Positions 43,777 through 54,302 of a stretch of DNA of 64,000 nt are shown here, one piece after another. This stretch comes from Cubamyces lactineus (Eukaryota; Basidiomycota; Agaricomycetes; Polyporales; Polyporaceae): assembly GCA_022376465.1 (NCBI GenBank), contig JACDTU010000004.1, forward strand, positions 62,001 to 126,000, in the 5' to 3' direction. Within the stretch, counting starts at the first letter, position 1. Each line of letters starts with the position of its first letter. The notes beneath the pieces were generated by a model. The model made no database searches and had not been told where the DNA came from. It saw nothing but the letters and a program-made list of their open reading frames with translations. A program made the position numbers and the translations under genes.

Positions 43777-46580
43777 ATGCCTCACTCATCCTCCAACAGC
43801 TCGCCCTCTTCACGCACCGGTCCGAACTTCGCTCGCGCGGCAGGCGGGAGGACATCTTCGGAAAGCGGACATCCCCACCTCCGTCCCACCACACCCACCA
43901 GCGTGCACTCGTCCTCGAGCGAGCTGGGGGACAACGACATCATACCTCCACCCGACCCCGCTGCTCCTCGGACGCTGGTGCTCTGCTTCGACGGCACTGG
44001 AGACCAGTTTGACACCGACGTGAGTCCATCCCGCTTCTGTCGCAACCAAACGCCACGTCTTTGGCTGTTGCGACACAGCGCATCTGACTTACGCCCAATA
44101 TACTGACGGATTCTGATCCTGCGCTCCGCGATACTCCGCATGCACCCAACACGCATGTGCGCGCGCAGAACTCGAACGTGGTCCGGTTCTTCAGCCTGCT
44201 AAAGAAAGATGACCGCCGGGAGCAAATGGTGTACTACCAGGTGAGCGAGCGGAGCGGTGCTGCTGCGCCCCCTTGATGTGGTGGTGATCGATCGGACTAA
44301 CCACCCCTACCTCCGTCTTTTGCTTCCCCGCTCCCCGTCCCTGCACCTGCGCGTGGAATAGGCGGGCATAGGCACCTACACGACGCCACAAGTCTCAACC
44401 TCGCTCGGCCAGTTCGTCTCAAAGACCCTGGACGAGATGGTCGCGTGGAATCTCGACGCGCATGTCATGAGTACGCCAAGCTCCCTCGTGCGCTAGAGCG
44501 ACTTACAGATACTAATCGGGCGCACTCTTGCAGGCGGCTATGAGTTCCTCATGCAGAACTGTGCGCCACTCGTTTCTTTCTCTTCCGCATACGATCCTAT
44601 ACTGACGTCCATGCCATATTCCGTCTATTTCGCGCGCATGTTCCTTCCGCACCACCTATCGCGCATGCCTATCCGGATCTTGGACTCTTGCTGAACTCGC
44701 TCCCGCATCGCAGACGAGGCCGGCGACAAAATATGCTTGTTCGGCTTCTCGCGGGGCGCGTACACCGCCCGCGCGCTCGCGGGGATGCTGCACAAGGTCG
44801 GACTGCTCCCCCCGCACAACTTCCAGCAGATTCCCTTTGCATACAAGATGTACACGCGCACGGACGCCGACGGCTGGAAGCAAAGCACCGAATTCAAGAA
44901 GGCCTTCTGCATCGATGTCGACATCGAGTTCATCGGAGTGTGGTCAGTCTCCTCTTCGTCCACAAAGCCTCTACAAATGGAGATTGAACGACTGCATGTA
45001 GGGATACTGTGTGCTCCGTGGGTGTAATTCCTCACAGGTTGCCGTTCACGGCTTCCAACACCGCAATCCGTACGTTCCGACACGCACTTTCGTTAGACGA
45101 GCGTCGCGCCAAATTCAAGGCGAACCATTACAATCACCCGACCGAGTGGGAGAGCAAGCAGGGCACCCATCCTGGTGACATGCCCCGCCCCCGCCCCCGC
45201 AGCTCATCTTCTGCGAAGACGGCTGTGAACAAGTTGACGAAGGCCGCGAAGGCACGCCTCATGAACTTTAGCGGAGCCACTACTGTTACCGCCTCGACGA
45301 CAGCAGCGACGACTCCTGATGGTACAGTCAAAGCTGCGGCTGCGACGGCCACTGTCACGACGGAGAAGAACATCCCCAGCGATGCGGACTCCATGAAGCT
45401 CGAAGCAACGGTGACCACGACGACGGCAAAGGCGTCGTCGACCAAGTCCGCCAACCGCAGCCCGTTCTGGACGAACGCGTGGAACAAGTACGACACGCTG
45501 CGCACCCTGATGCGTAAGAAAGGCAAGCAGCTGACGGAGGAAGAAGAGGAGTTCGACAAGACCGCGCCGATCCAGGGCGAGACGGACGTGAAGGAGGTCT
45601 GGTTCGCGGGCTGCCACTGCGACGTCGGCGGCGGGTCCGTCCCAGACGAGACGCACCACGCGCTCGCGCGCATCCCGCTTCGGTGGATGATCCGCGAGTG
45701 CTTCCGCACGAAGACTGGCATCCGCTTCCACGCCGAGCTCCTCAAAAACATCGGGCTCGACCCCGCGACTCTCTGGCCGGCGCCCCCGCCGTCGCACGAG
45801 TGGCCCGGGGACGAGTTCGTGTACCCTGGCGTCCCGATGTCGGAGGCGCCTGGGCGAGCGGCTCTACAGCAAGAGTCCGCGCCCCCGATGCTCTCGGTCA
45901 TTACAGCGACTCCACTCGAGAAGTCGCACGACGACGTCGCGCGCGCGGAGAAGGCAGCCACAAGGGCGAACCTCTCCGCCATATTGTCTCCCCCGGCGCC
46001 CACCGCTCCTCCCTCTGTGGTGCAGCCAGCGCTGCATGGGCGCACACCAACGCAACAGCACGCGCGCGACTTCTCGCAGACGCCCACTTTGGTCAATGGT
46101 GGCACGGAGACCTACGTGTCATCCAGGACCGCCGCAGCTACTGTGACTGTCGTCCCTCCAGGGTGGGGACCCGACCCGAACCTAAATGAAGAGGAGGAAG
46201 AAAAACAGGACGCGCGGTGCGAGATCTACGATCAGCTCGCGCGCAGGCCGTGCTGGTGGCTGCTCGAGTTCCTCCCGATCGAGCAGCGCGTGCAGCGCGC
46301 AAAGGACCACAAATGGGAGAAGCACTACCGGTGAGCTTGCGCTCTTACCCTCGCTCGAGGTTACTGTTGTCTTGTCTGCGACGCAGCGCTGACATGGATG
46401 GGTGCGGCGCTCTGTGGTGATAGGCTCAATATGGGTCATGGACGAGACGTGCCGCCCGACCAGCGATTCCTCGTGCATCGGAGCGTGAAGTACCGCCTGG
46501 ATTTGAAGGACCTCAAAGGGGGTCCGTACAAGCCTCGCGCGCGCTGGCCGTCGTCCGTCAAGCCGATCTACGTCGACTGA
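43777..46580 (+). CDS. DUF2235 (Tle1-like alpha/beta hydrolase) protein A
   Basis: Seven exons (43777-44019, 44169-44240, 44362-44470, 44534-44560, 44714-44942, 45002-46330, 46424-46580) sum to 2166 nt, giving 721 residues. After a Ser/Pro/Thr-rich leader come TLVLCFDGTGDQFDTD, NSNVVRFFSLLKKDD and GIGTY. The nucleophile elbow GFSRGAYTARALAG has Ser at about residue 163. The likely acid is the Asp in GVWDTV, and the likely base is the His in WFAGCHCDVGGGS. The fold is that of PF09994, whose bacterial Tle1 members are phospholipases. Fungal members are uncharacterised and this one has no signal peptide. The C-terminal block FLVHRSVKYRLDLKDLKGGPYKP is shared with B and C. A has two long insertions, an Ala/Thr/Lys-rich stretch before TDVKEVWFAG and another after the GLDP block. 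It also lacks two introns found in B and C. Confidence 0.88.
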
Positions 46581-47928
46581 GCGGAGATCCGAGGCTTGGC
46601 TTGGTATGGGGCGGAGAATCGCGGCGCGTAGTACTAGTAGAAGCACTTTATTCTTGCATTGTAAATTATATCGTTCACGTATTACGTCCGGTTATGAGCA
46701 TCGTAATGACATTGGGATAACCTTGGTGGAACACGGCGGATTAGGATTAGGCTGCGTCCACGTCGAGGGTAGCGCTACCTGGATTAACAACAGCTCGGAA
46801 GCACGAAGATGGTCGAGCGTGCGCGTGAAGCCTCGAACAGGGAAGCCCGTCTTCGACCAAGTAGCCGTCGAGGCTTGACTCTTCCAAGCCTTCGACGCCA
46901 ATACGTCATCACATGACCGCGTCGCCCATACATCGCGGGCCTCCGCGAGCGCTCGACACGCTTTGCTTCTCTCCTCCGACCTCGACGGTAATGCCAAGTC
47001 GGTACCACGAAACGTTCTCGCGCCGCTTCTCTCGTCACGCGCGAGGGTCTTCTCTGCGACGCTACCCAGCCGAAGGTGGTAGAGTGCCGTAATGCGCAAC
47101 CACTCTATGTATTTCCTGCTCCGTCGCGTACCCAAGTGCCAAGTTGCAATTGCGCCATGGCACCTCCATGACGCCGGACTGGAATGCTACGCCTAGCTAG
47201 CCGAGCGCACGTCAGGAGCCCACTCTATAGCTGCTGCTCTATACTCTGAGGCGAAGACGACCCTGCGTCGTCTCACGCAGCCGCAGACGTGGGTGCGCAC
47301 GGTCCATCTTCTAGACCGAGTTGTCATTGACAGCCTTGACACACCAGTGCTAGCGCGCGACGCGAACCGCAGCGCGGGCTTGACACTGACATGGACAGGG
47401 CGGGCAGGGTTCTGCTAGGGACGATCCACATCCACGTCCCTGATACTCACATATCCACGGAAGGCACCAAGCCGGTCCACTCCACAGCTCACGCGTACCG
47501 TAATACGCTCGGGCGGGCGTGTGGGACCTGCCACCGCACACACTAAGAGCACCAACTAGTGCGCTGCAGCCCCGACGCCCGTCCGCGCGCGTCGCTGCTC
47601 GCGTGTTACGGTGACTCGGTGCTGTGCTCAATTCGGGACAGGGTGCTCCTCAAGCCCCGAAGGGGGCTTCGCTTCCGTATGATGACCAGAATAGGGCCCG
47701 GAGGGCGCGCGAGCTTCCCTCCTCCCGGCGATGGCATTTGCATATACGGTTCTGCAGGGACGGCCTTTGAGTGGTATATAGCCACCGACCCGTCCGCTGC
47801 GAGCCTGAGTCCCGCGACGACGACGACCCCCCGGCTTCGCGTTCTTTTGCACGCGTCGTAGTGTTCTCGACGATCCCCCACCGTCGGTGCAATCCTCCCA
47901 GCATCCTTCATCTATCTCCCTCTACACG
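46581..47928. other. Intergenic
   Basis: No gene supported. Contains the TATA box of gene B at 47775-47780. Confidence 0.5.
47775..47780 (+). promoter_or_regulatory. TATA box of DUF2235 gene B
   Basis: TATATA 154 bp upstream of the ATG at 47929, with a C/T-rich leader after it. Confidence 0.5.
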
Positions 47929-50265
47929 ATGCCCACTCCTTCATCGATCAAAGTCCCGCACCGTGCGGCGACCTCCGACGGGTCCCAAACGCCCTTCTGG
48001 GCTAAGACCGAGACGTCCTCGCCGTCGTCGACGACGGGGTCCCCCGGGTTGGGCCACTCGACCTCGGGCGAGACGGGCGACCTGGACATTGTGCCACCTT
48101 CTCACCCCGCACGCACCCTCGTGCTGTGCTTCGACGGCACTGGGGACCAGTTCGACAGCGACGTGAGTAGCTGAGTCCCAGGGAATGTGACGGCTTGCGT
48201 TGTTTCAATACTTAGCGGAGAACGTTTGTAGAATTCGAACGTCGTTTCCTTCTTCAGCCTGCTCAAGAAAGACGACCGCAAGGAGCAAATGGTTTACTAC
48301 CAGGCGGGTACCTGCATACCTGCCAGATGAGTGCCTGTCCTGAGTACAGGGTTCGACAGACCGGTATTGGGACATATTCGTCCCACCAGAACGTCTCCAG
48401 GCTGCGATCCAAGGTCGACCAAGTCATGGACGAGATGTTCGCCTGGCACCTCGACGCGCACGTCCAAGGTACGTCCGCCACAGGCGGTTCCACACGTATT
48501 AGTGAACCTAATACCGACACATCGCTCCCTGCCGTCCCTCAGATGGATACGAGTTCCTGATGCAGAACTGTAAGTCAATCTGGCTGTTAAACGTGTGTGG
48601 CGCATTCACTAGGCCGAGTACTGACCCGGGTCATCCACTTTATTTGACGAATACAGACGAGGCGGGCGACAAGATTTCCCTGTTCGGGTTCTCCCGCGGG
48701 GCCTACACCGCGCGTGCCCTCGCGGGAATGGTCCACAAGGCGAGTTCGGTTACCGCCGTACCTCAAGTCCGTGTCCTGGGGCTGACAACGACAATGACAC
48801 GGATGCTGTGATGAATCGGACAGGTGGGCCTGCTCCCGGCGTGCAACCACCAGCAGGTGCCGTTCGCGTACAAGATGTTCACGCGCGACGACGAGCTCGG
48901 GTGGAAGCAGTCGACCTCGTTCAAGAAGGCGTTCTCCATCGACGTCGACATCGACTTCATCGGCGTCTGGTACGTCTCTCCGCCCCACACTCACAACCCA
49001 ATATCCATCTGACCATACCATCATCTGAACTCGACGCGCCGTGCAGGGACACCGTCTCCTCCGTCGGGCTCTTCCCGCACCGGCTCCCGTTCACGACGTC
49101 GAACCGCGCGATCCGCACGTTCCGGCACGCGATCGCGCTGGACGAGCGGCGCGCGCGCTTCCAGGTGAGCCTCTACAAGCACCCGTCGAAGAAGGAGGCG
49201 GAGCGCGGGACGCAGCCCGGCGACATGCCGCGCTCGGACACGACGTACGCGATGCTGCCGCTCCTTGCGGACGACGACCTCGCGCAGCAGCAGCAGGAGC
49301 GCCAGGAGGAAGTGCAGCAGCAGCAGCAGCAGAGCAATGGGGCTGGCAAGCAGGGTAAGGAGGCGAACGGGTCGACGAAGCCGAAGAAGAACGGGAAGAA
49401 GCAGCGCCGGTACGAGCGCGAGTTCAACAGCCAGGACGGGTGCGATGCGCACCACGAGACGGACGTACTCGAGGTGTGGTTCGCGGGATGCCACTGCGGT
49501 ACGTCATCTCCCTCTCTGACCCCCCTTCTTCCGCGTCGATGCATGAGCGCTGAACGGCTTTGCTCTTTTGAACTCTTTTGAACTTTTGAATGTAGACGTG
49601 GGCGGCGGCTCGGTCAAGGACGACGTCCCGCACACGCTCGCGCGCATCCCTCTCCGGTGGATGATCCGCGAGTGCTTCAAGACCAACACCGGCATCCGTT
49701 TCCACGCCGAGCTGCTCAAGCGCATCGGGCTCGACCCCGCCGCGCTGCACCCCGTCGTGCTCGACCGCCCCCCGCCGGTGCAGCCGCTGAAGGAGCACTT
49801 GGACAGCATCGCGCCCCCGGTGCCGTACACGACGGAGGAGGAGCACGAGGTCCGGGACGCGCTGAGCCCGGTGTACGACCAGCTCTCGATCGCGCCGTAT
49901 TGGTGGCTGCTCGAGATGCTGCCGATGAAGAAGCGCGTGCAGGGCCCGGCGCCGGAGCACAAGATGGAGAAGCGCCTCACGTACGTCTCTCTTCCTCTTT
50001 CGTCGTTGCCGTTGCCGTCGCGGTTGCTGCTGTCGACGTTGCTGCTCGCTCAGTGCTTCGCGGGGTGGCGTGTAGCACGGTGCTGACTATGCGGCGCGCG
50101 TCTCTTTGCAGGATGAACATGGGAAGGGGGCGGGTCGTGCCGAAGCGCCACCAGCCGTTCTACGTGCACCGGAGCGTGAAGGTTCGGATGGAGGCCAAGG
50201 ACTTGGAGGATGGGCCGTACCTTCCCAAGGCGCAGTACATCCGCGAGCCTACCTGGGTCGACTGA
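47929..50265 (+). CDS. DUF2235 (Tle1-like alpha/beta hydrolase) protein B
   Basis: Nine exons (47929-48162, 48232-48303, 48360-48468, 48543-48569, 48657-48739, 48824-48969, 49047-49498, 49596-49980, 50112-50265) sum to 1662 nt, giving 553 residues. The layout is as in A: LCFDGTGDQFDSD, GFSRGAYTARALAG with Ser at about 160, GVWDTV and WFAGCHCDVGGGS, completing a Ser-Asp-His set. A Gln-rich, then Lys-rich insert (QQQQERQEEVQQQQQQ, KPKKNGKKQRR) lies before the third motif. Two introns start with GC instead of GT (after 48303 and after 48739), yet the frame and all homologous blocks are kept only if these are spliced. No signal peptide. The protein is probably soluble; the substrate is unknown, lipids being the family-based guess. 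Confidence 0.88.
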
Positions 50266-51314
50266 GCGTTAACCTTGGCTTGGATGGAGCATGACCGTGC
50301 GCGGCGGAGATGGGAAGGCTGTCGTCGGCCATTCGTACAATATCAAGTGCTCGGAGGAGGCTCCCAGGGAACGCTGGGGCGCGAGCAGTATGCAGTACTT
50401 GTGGTGCGTGGCTCTGGATCGGACGGTAGGGCTTGCTTCGCGAACAGATATTCGCCGTATGTTACTCACGCTGTAATGCACTGAACACGAGACGTTGATG
50501 CTCATTAATCATTGCTCAAAATCGCTCAAGCATACCGCCGCTCGTGACGCTTCTGGACCCGGATCTGTCGAGGACGTCATACGCCATACCGGCGTCAGCG
50601 GAGCACTACGGGATGCACGGAGGGACGGCGTGCACCGTCGCGAATCGCGAAGAGAGACAAAGAAGGTGCCATTGAAGGTGAGATGGGCGTGAGCGCACGC
50701 ATGTGCGACCGTCGTGGACGGCGCCGAAGAGGACCGGGTGCAGAGAGCCCCGAGCAGGCTGGGCCAGCATCAGGGCGGCTGGTCAGGGCGCCAGGTCGAA
50801 TCAATACCGATCTGGTGGCGGACGGTCTAGGATGTGGCTGTGCCGTTGTGCTCGTCTTCCTCGAGCTGTTTTCCGACCGGCGAGAGGCCCTCCGGAAAAG
50901 CTGTGGCCCAACTCTGGTTGACCGCGCGCGGGCGAAGGGACGGCGGGTGGACGGGCGTGGGCGGAAGGCTGTCTACTGTTGTATTAGTGTGATTCGCGGG
51001 GGCGAGGGCTCAGCGATGCCGAATGTGGGGGTGCTTCCATGCCTCTGGTGGGAGCTGGGCCGACGAGAAGGAGGAGAGGGCGTCCACTGGCTATATGCGC
51101 TCCGTATATTGCCTGCTTCTGTCCAGCCATCGCACTCGCTTCCCTGCCCTGCGGTCCACCACGCCCCATCCCCAGTGCCTATATAACATTCCCTCTCGTA
51201 CTCCCTCTTGCCCCGCACTGTCGCAGATTGCCCAACGTACACCATGCCTGTAGAATCCCCCAGCGACCTCCGCCTCTCCAGACTGCCCAGTTCTCAAAGT
51301 CGAGCAACAACGAC
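50266..51314. other. Intergenic and leader of gene C
   Basis: A TATATAA box lies at 51180-51186. An ATG at 51244 in good context (ACCATGCC) is out of frame with the gene-C coding sequence (see findings). No other gene seen. Confidence 0.5.
51180..51186 (+). promoter_or_regulatory. TATA box of DUF2235 gene C
   Basis: TATATAA 64 bp upstream of the ATG at 51244 and 135 bp upstream of the in-frame ATG at 51315. Confidence 0.5.
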
Positions 51315-53434
51315 ATGCAGTCGCCCTTCTCTACCTGGGATAAATCTACCCGCGTCGGCTCTAATGGCCATTCGCCACACTCGTCTTCCAGCGAGACCGG
51401 CGATGCGGACATCATCCCGCCATACCACCCCGCGCGCACACTCGTCCTCTGCTTCGACGGCACAGGCGATCAGTTCAACACCGACGTGAGTAGCCCCACC
51501 TCAGATCGCCGATCCTCTCTCTCGTCGTCGCCATCGACTCCGCGTATGCGCACGGATTCCTGATCTCTCCCGCGTTCACAGAACTCGAATGTCGTCACCC
51601 TCTTCAGTCTCCTCAAGAAGGACGACCGGCGCGAACAGATGGTCTATTATCAGGTAGACACCCGATTCGTTCATTTAGAGTCATTTCACCGAGGCTCACG
51701 ATCACACTATTACTGCCTCCGCGGCGCAGTCTGGCATCGGGACCTATGTGACCCCACAAGTCGCTTCTCCCCTGCGGGCAAAGGTGGATAAGCTTCTCGA
51801 CGAGATGGTCGCATGGAATCTCAGCTCTCACGTGCAAGGTCAGCGAGATCGAGGCTTGTTTTGGCCTGTTCCTCGCGTTGACATTTCATTACAGGCGGAT
51901 ATGAGTTCCTCATGCAGAACTGTGCGTACCTACCGTGTCCGCGAGCAGCTGCAGTGCAGTCTAACAGTGGTCCCTGTAGATCAAGCTGGTGACAAAATAT
52001 GTCTCTTCGGCTTCTCCCGCGGTGCATATACTGCCCGCGCCGTCGCGGGGATGGTTCACAAAGTATGCCAGACGTTGTCGAACTACGCGCGAGTATCGTG
52101 CCGACACTCATCCTTTCTAGGTCGGTCTGCTGCCCGCCTGCAACCACCAGCAGGTACCCTTCGCGTACAAAATGTTCACGCGCGACGACGACCTCGGGTG
52201 GAAGCAGTCCACCGCGTTCAAAAAGGCCTTCTCGATCGACGTCCACATCGATTTCATCGGCGTATGGTACGTCACAATCCGCATCCCGGTCGCCTCACTC
52301 CGCTTACCTAACGCTCTCATAGGGACACAGTGAGCTCCGTCGGGATCATCCCGCACACGCTCCCCTTCACCTCATCCAACACTGCGATCCGCGTGTTCCG
52401 GCACGCGCTCTCGCTCGATGAGCGCCGCGCCCGCTTCCGCGCGAACCTCTACCACCACCCGTCCAAAGCGGACGCCGCGCGCGGCACGCAGCCGGGTGAC
52501 ATGCCCAAGTCGGACACCGAGTACGCGACGCGCGTCGGCATCCGTCAACCGCGCGACAACAAGGACGGCAACGGCAAGGATAAGAGGCCCGGCGGGGACC
52601 ATAAGCGCACGGAGAGCGAGTGGCAGCGGCAGAGGCAGCTGGAGCGCCAGTTCAGCGAGAACGACCCGGATTCGGAGGGGAAGACGGACGTGCTGGAAGT
52701 TTGGTTCGCTGGGTGCCACTGCGGTACGTACCGGCTTTCAGGGCTAGTACTGGCGATTAGCAAGACGCTCACGCTTGATATCACACAACAGACGTCGGTG
52801 GCGGCTCCGTCGCAGACGACACCCCGCACACGCTCGCACGCATCCCGCTCCGGTGGATGATCCGCGAATGCTTCAAGACCAACACCGGCATCCGCTTCCA
52901 CGCCGAGCTGCTGAAGCGCATCGGGCTCGACCCCGCCGCGCTGCACCCCGTCGTGCTCGACCGCCCCCCGCCCGTGCAGCCGCAGCCCGCGGTGCACCTG
53001 ACGAGCGTCGCGCCGCCCGTGCCGCACACGACGGAGGAGGAGCACGAGGTCCGGGACGCGCTCAGCCCGCTGTACGACCAGCTCGCGCTCGCGCCGTACT
53101 GGTGGGTCCTCGAGTTCCTCCCGATCCGCCACCGGCTCCAGGGCCCGCCGCCGAAGCGCGAGGAGCGGCACGAAGTCACGTAAGTCCCGCTTTCTTATTC
53201 GAGTTCGCGCTTGCACGGCTTGTGTGCGTACGGACGTGTGTGCTGATGCGTGGTTTGGGTTGGTGCGGTGGTGCCGACAGGATGAACTTGGGCCGCGGGC
53301 GCGTCGTGCCGAAGCACCATCAGCCGTTCTACGTCCACCGGAGCGTGAAGCTGCGGCTCGAGGCGAAGAACCTCAAGGGCGGGCCGTACAAGCCCAAGGC
53401 GCAGTACGCCAACGAGCCCATATGGGTCGACTGA
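51315..53434 (+). CDS. DUF2235 (Tle1-like alpha/beta hydrolase) protein C
   Basis: Nine exons (51315-51485, 51582-51653, 51730-51838, 51895-51921, 51980-52062, 52121-52266, 52323-52723, 52792-53179, 53281-53434) sum to 1551 nt, giving 516 residues. Motifs are as in B: LCFDGTGDQFNTD, GFSRGAYTARAVAG with Ser at about 139, GVWDTV and WFAGCHCDVGGGS, and the same C-terminal block. Exons 2-6 have exactly the same lengths as in B (72, 109, 27, 83, 146), and all its donors are GT. B and C are therefore the younger pair. The first in-frame ATG is 51315 (MQSPFSTWDKS), which gives a leader shorter than in A and B. Confidence 0.87.
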
Positions 53435-54302
53435 GGCTTGTTGGGTCGCGGGATACGATGGGCCTGCGCGTTCCGAATCTGCCGCCGTCGTGCAGAGTGG
53501 TGCGCACGTCTCTGTATCATTCGATCTTCTCGCTATGTTTGCTACCACGTCCTTGTCCGGTCTGCAAGCTACTTACCTTACGTACCATACTGTACTTCTA
53601 GCTTGTATTGCATGCATTATAGTCATCCTACCTGCCGCCCATGTATTGCGCACGTCGCGATCGTGCATCACGGATCGCACATAGTTTCTTGCATTTCCTC
53701 TTCAGCCCTGCAAAACCTCACGAATCCCGACGCCGACGAGTGCAAGAAACGAGAATGGTCCAATTATCATCCATTAGATGGTCCGTACATGTAGGTGTAG
53801 GCGACCCGGGGGGAGACACTAGTGACAAGCGAGCGGCGGCGGCGGCGTGGTGCGACGTGTAGATAGTGATAGATGTGCGCTCTGGCAGTGCGCTGTCCAG
53901 CCATAACCATACGACACGTCTCCACAAGCGTGACCATAAACCAAAGTGGGAGACGGCGCATGGTATGCGTGGACCGGGATACCAGGGTGCGTGTGTGCGA
54001 GTGGTGTGCTACGTAGAGTCCGTGAGATCCTGCGGGGAAAGTGCGATGAGGAGAGACAAAGAGAGAGAGCGCGCGCGCGCGAGAATAAGTATGAGAGGAA
54101 TCGGGGGAGGGACGTGTGTGGGGGTGAGACGGAGACTCGATGATCATGAAAAGTCCGTTATGCCGAGAAAGAGAAACGACGACAATCGCGCCCAGTCCGG
54201 TCAGCAGTCCTGGGGCAATACGCGACAGGCTGAGACGTCCACTGTAGACGAACCGTGTCCAAACACTAACTGTTCAGAATCTTCATACCTCCCTCGCACC
54301 GC
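53435..54302. other. Convergent intergenic region
   Basis: 3' flanks of gene C (plus) and the deacetylase (minus). A GA/CG-rich low-complexity run lies near 54058-54090. No gene supported. Confidence 0.5.

Noticed and set aside
45134..46105. 323-codon minus-strand frame
   Set aside because: Antisense shadow of the long exon 6 of DUF2235 gene A.
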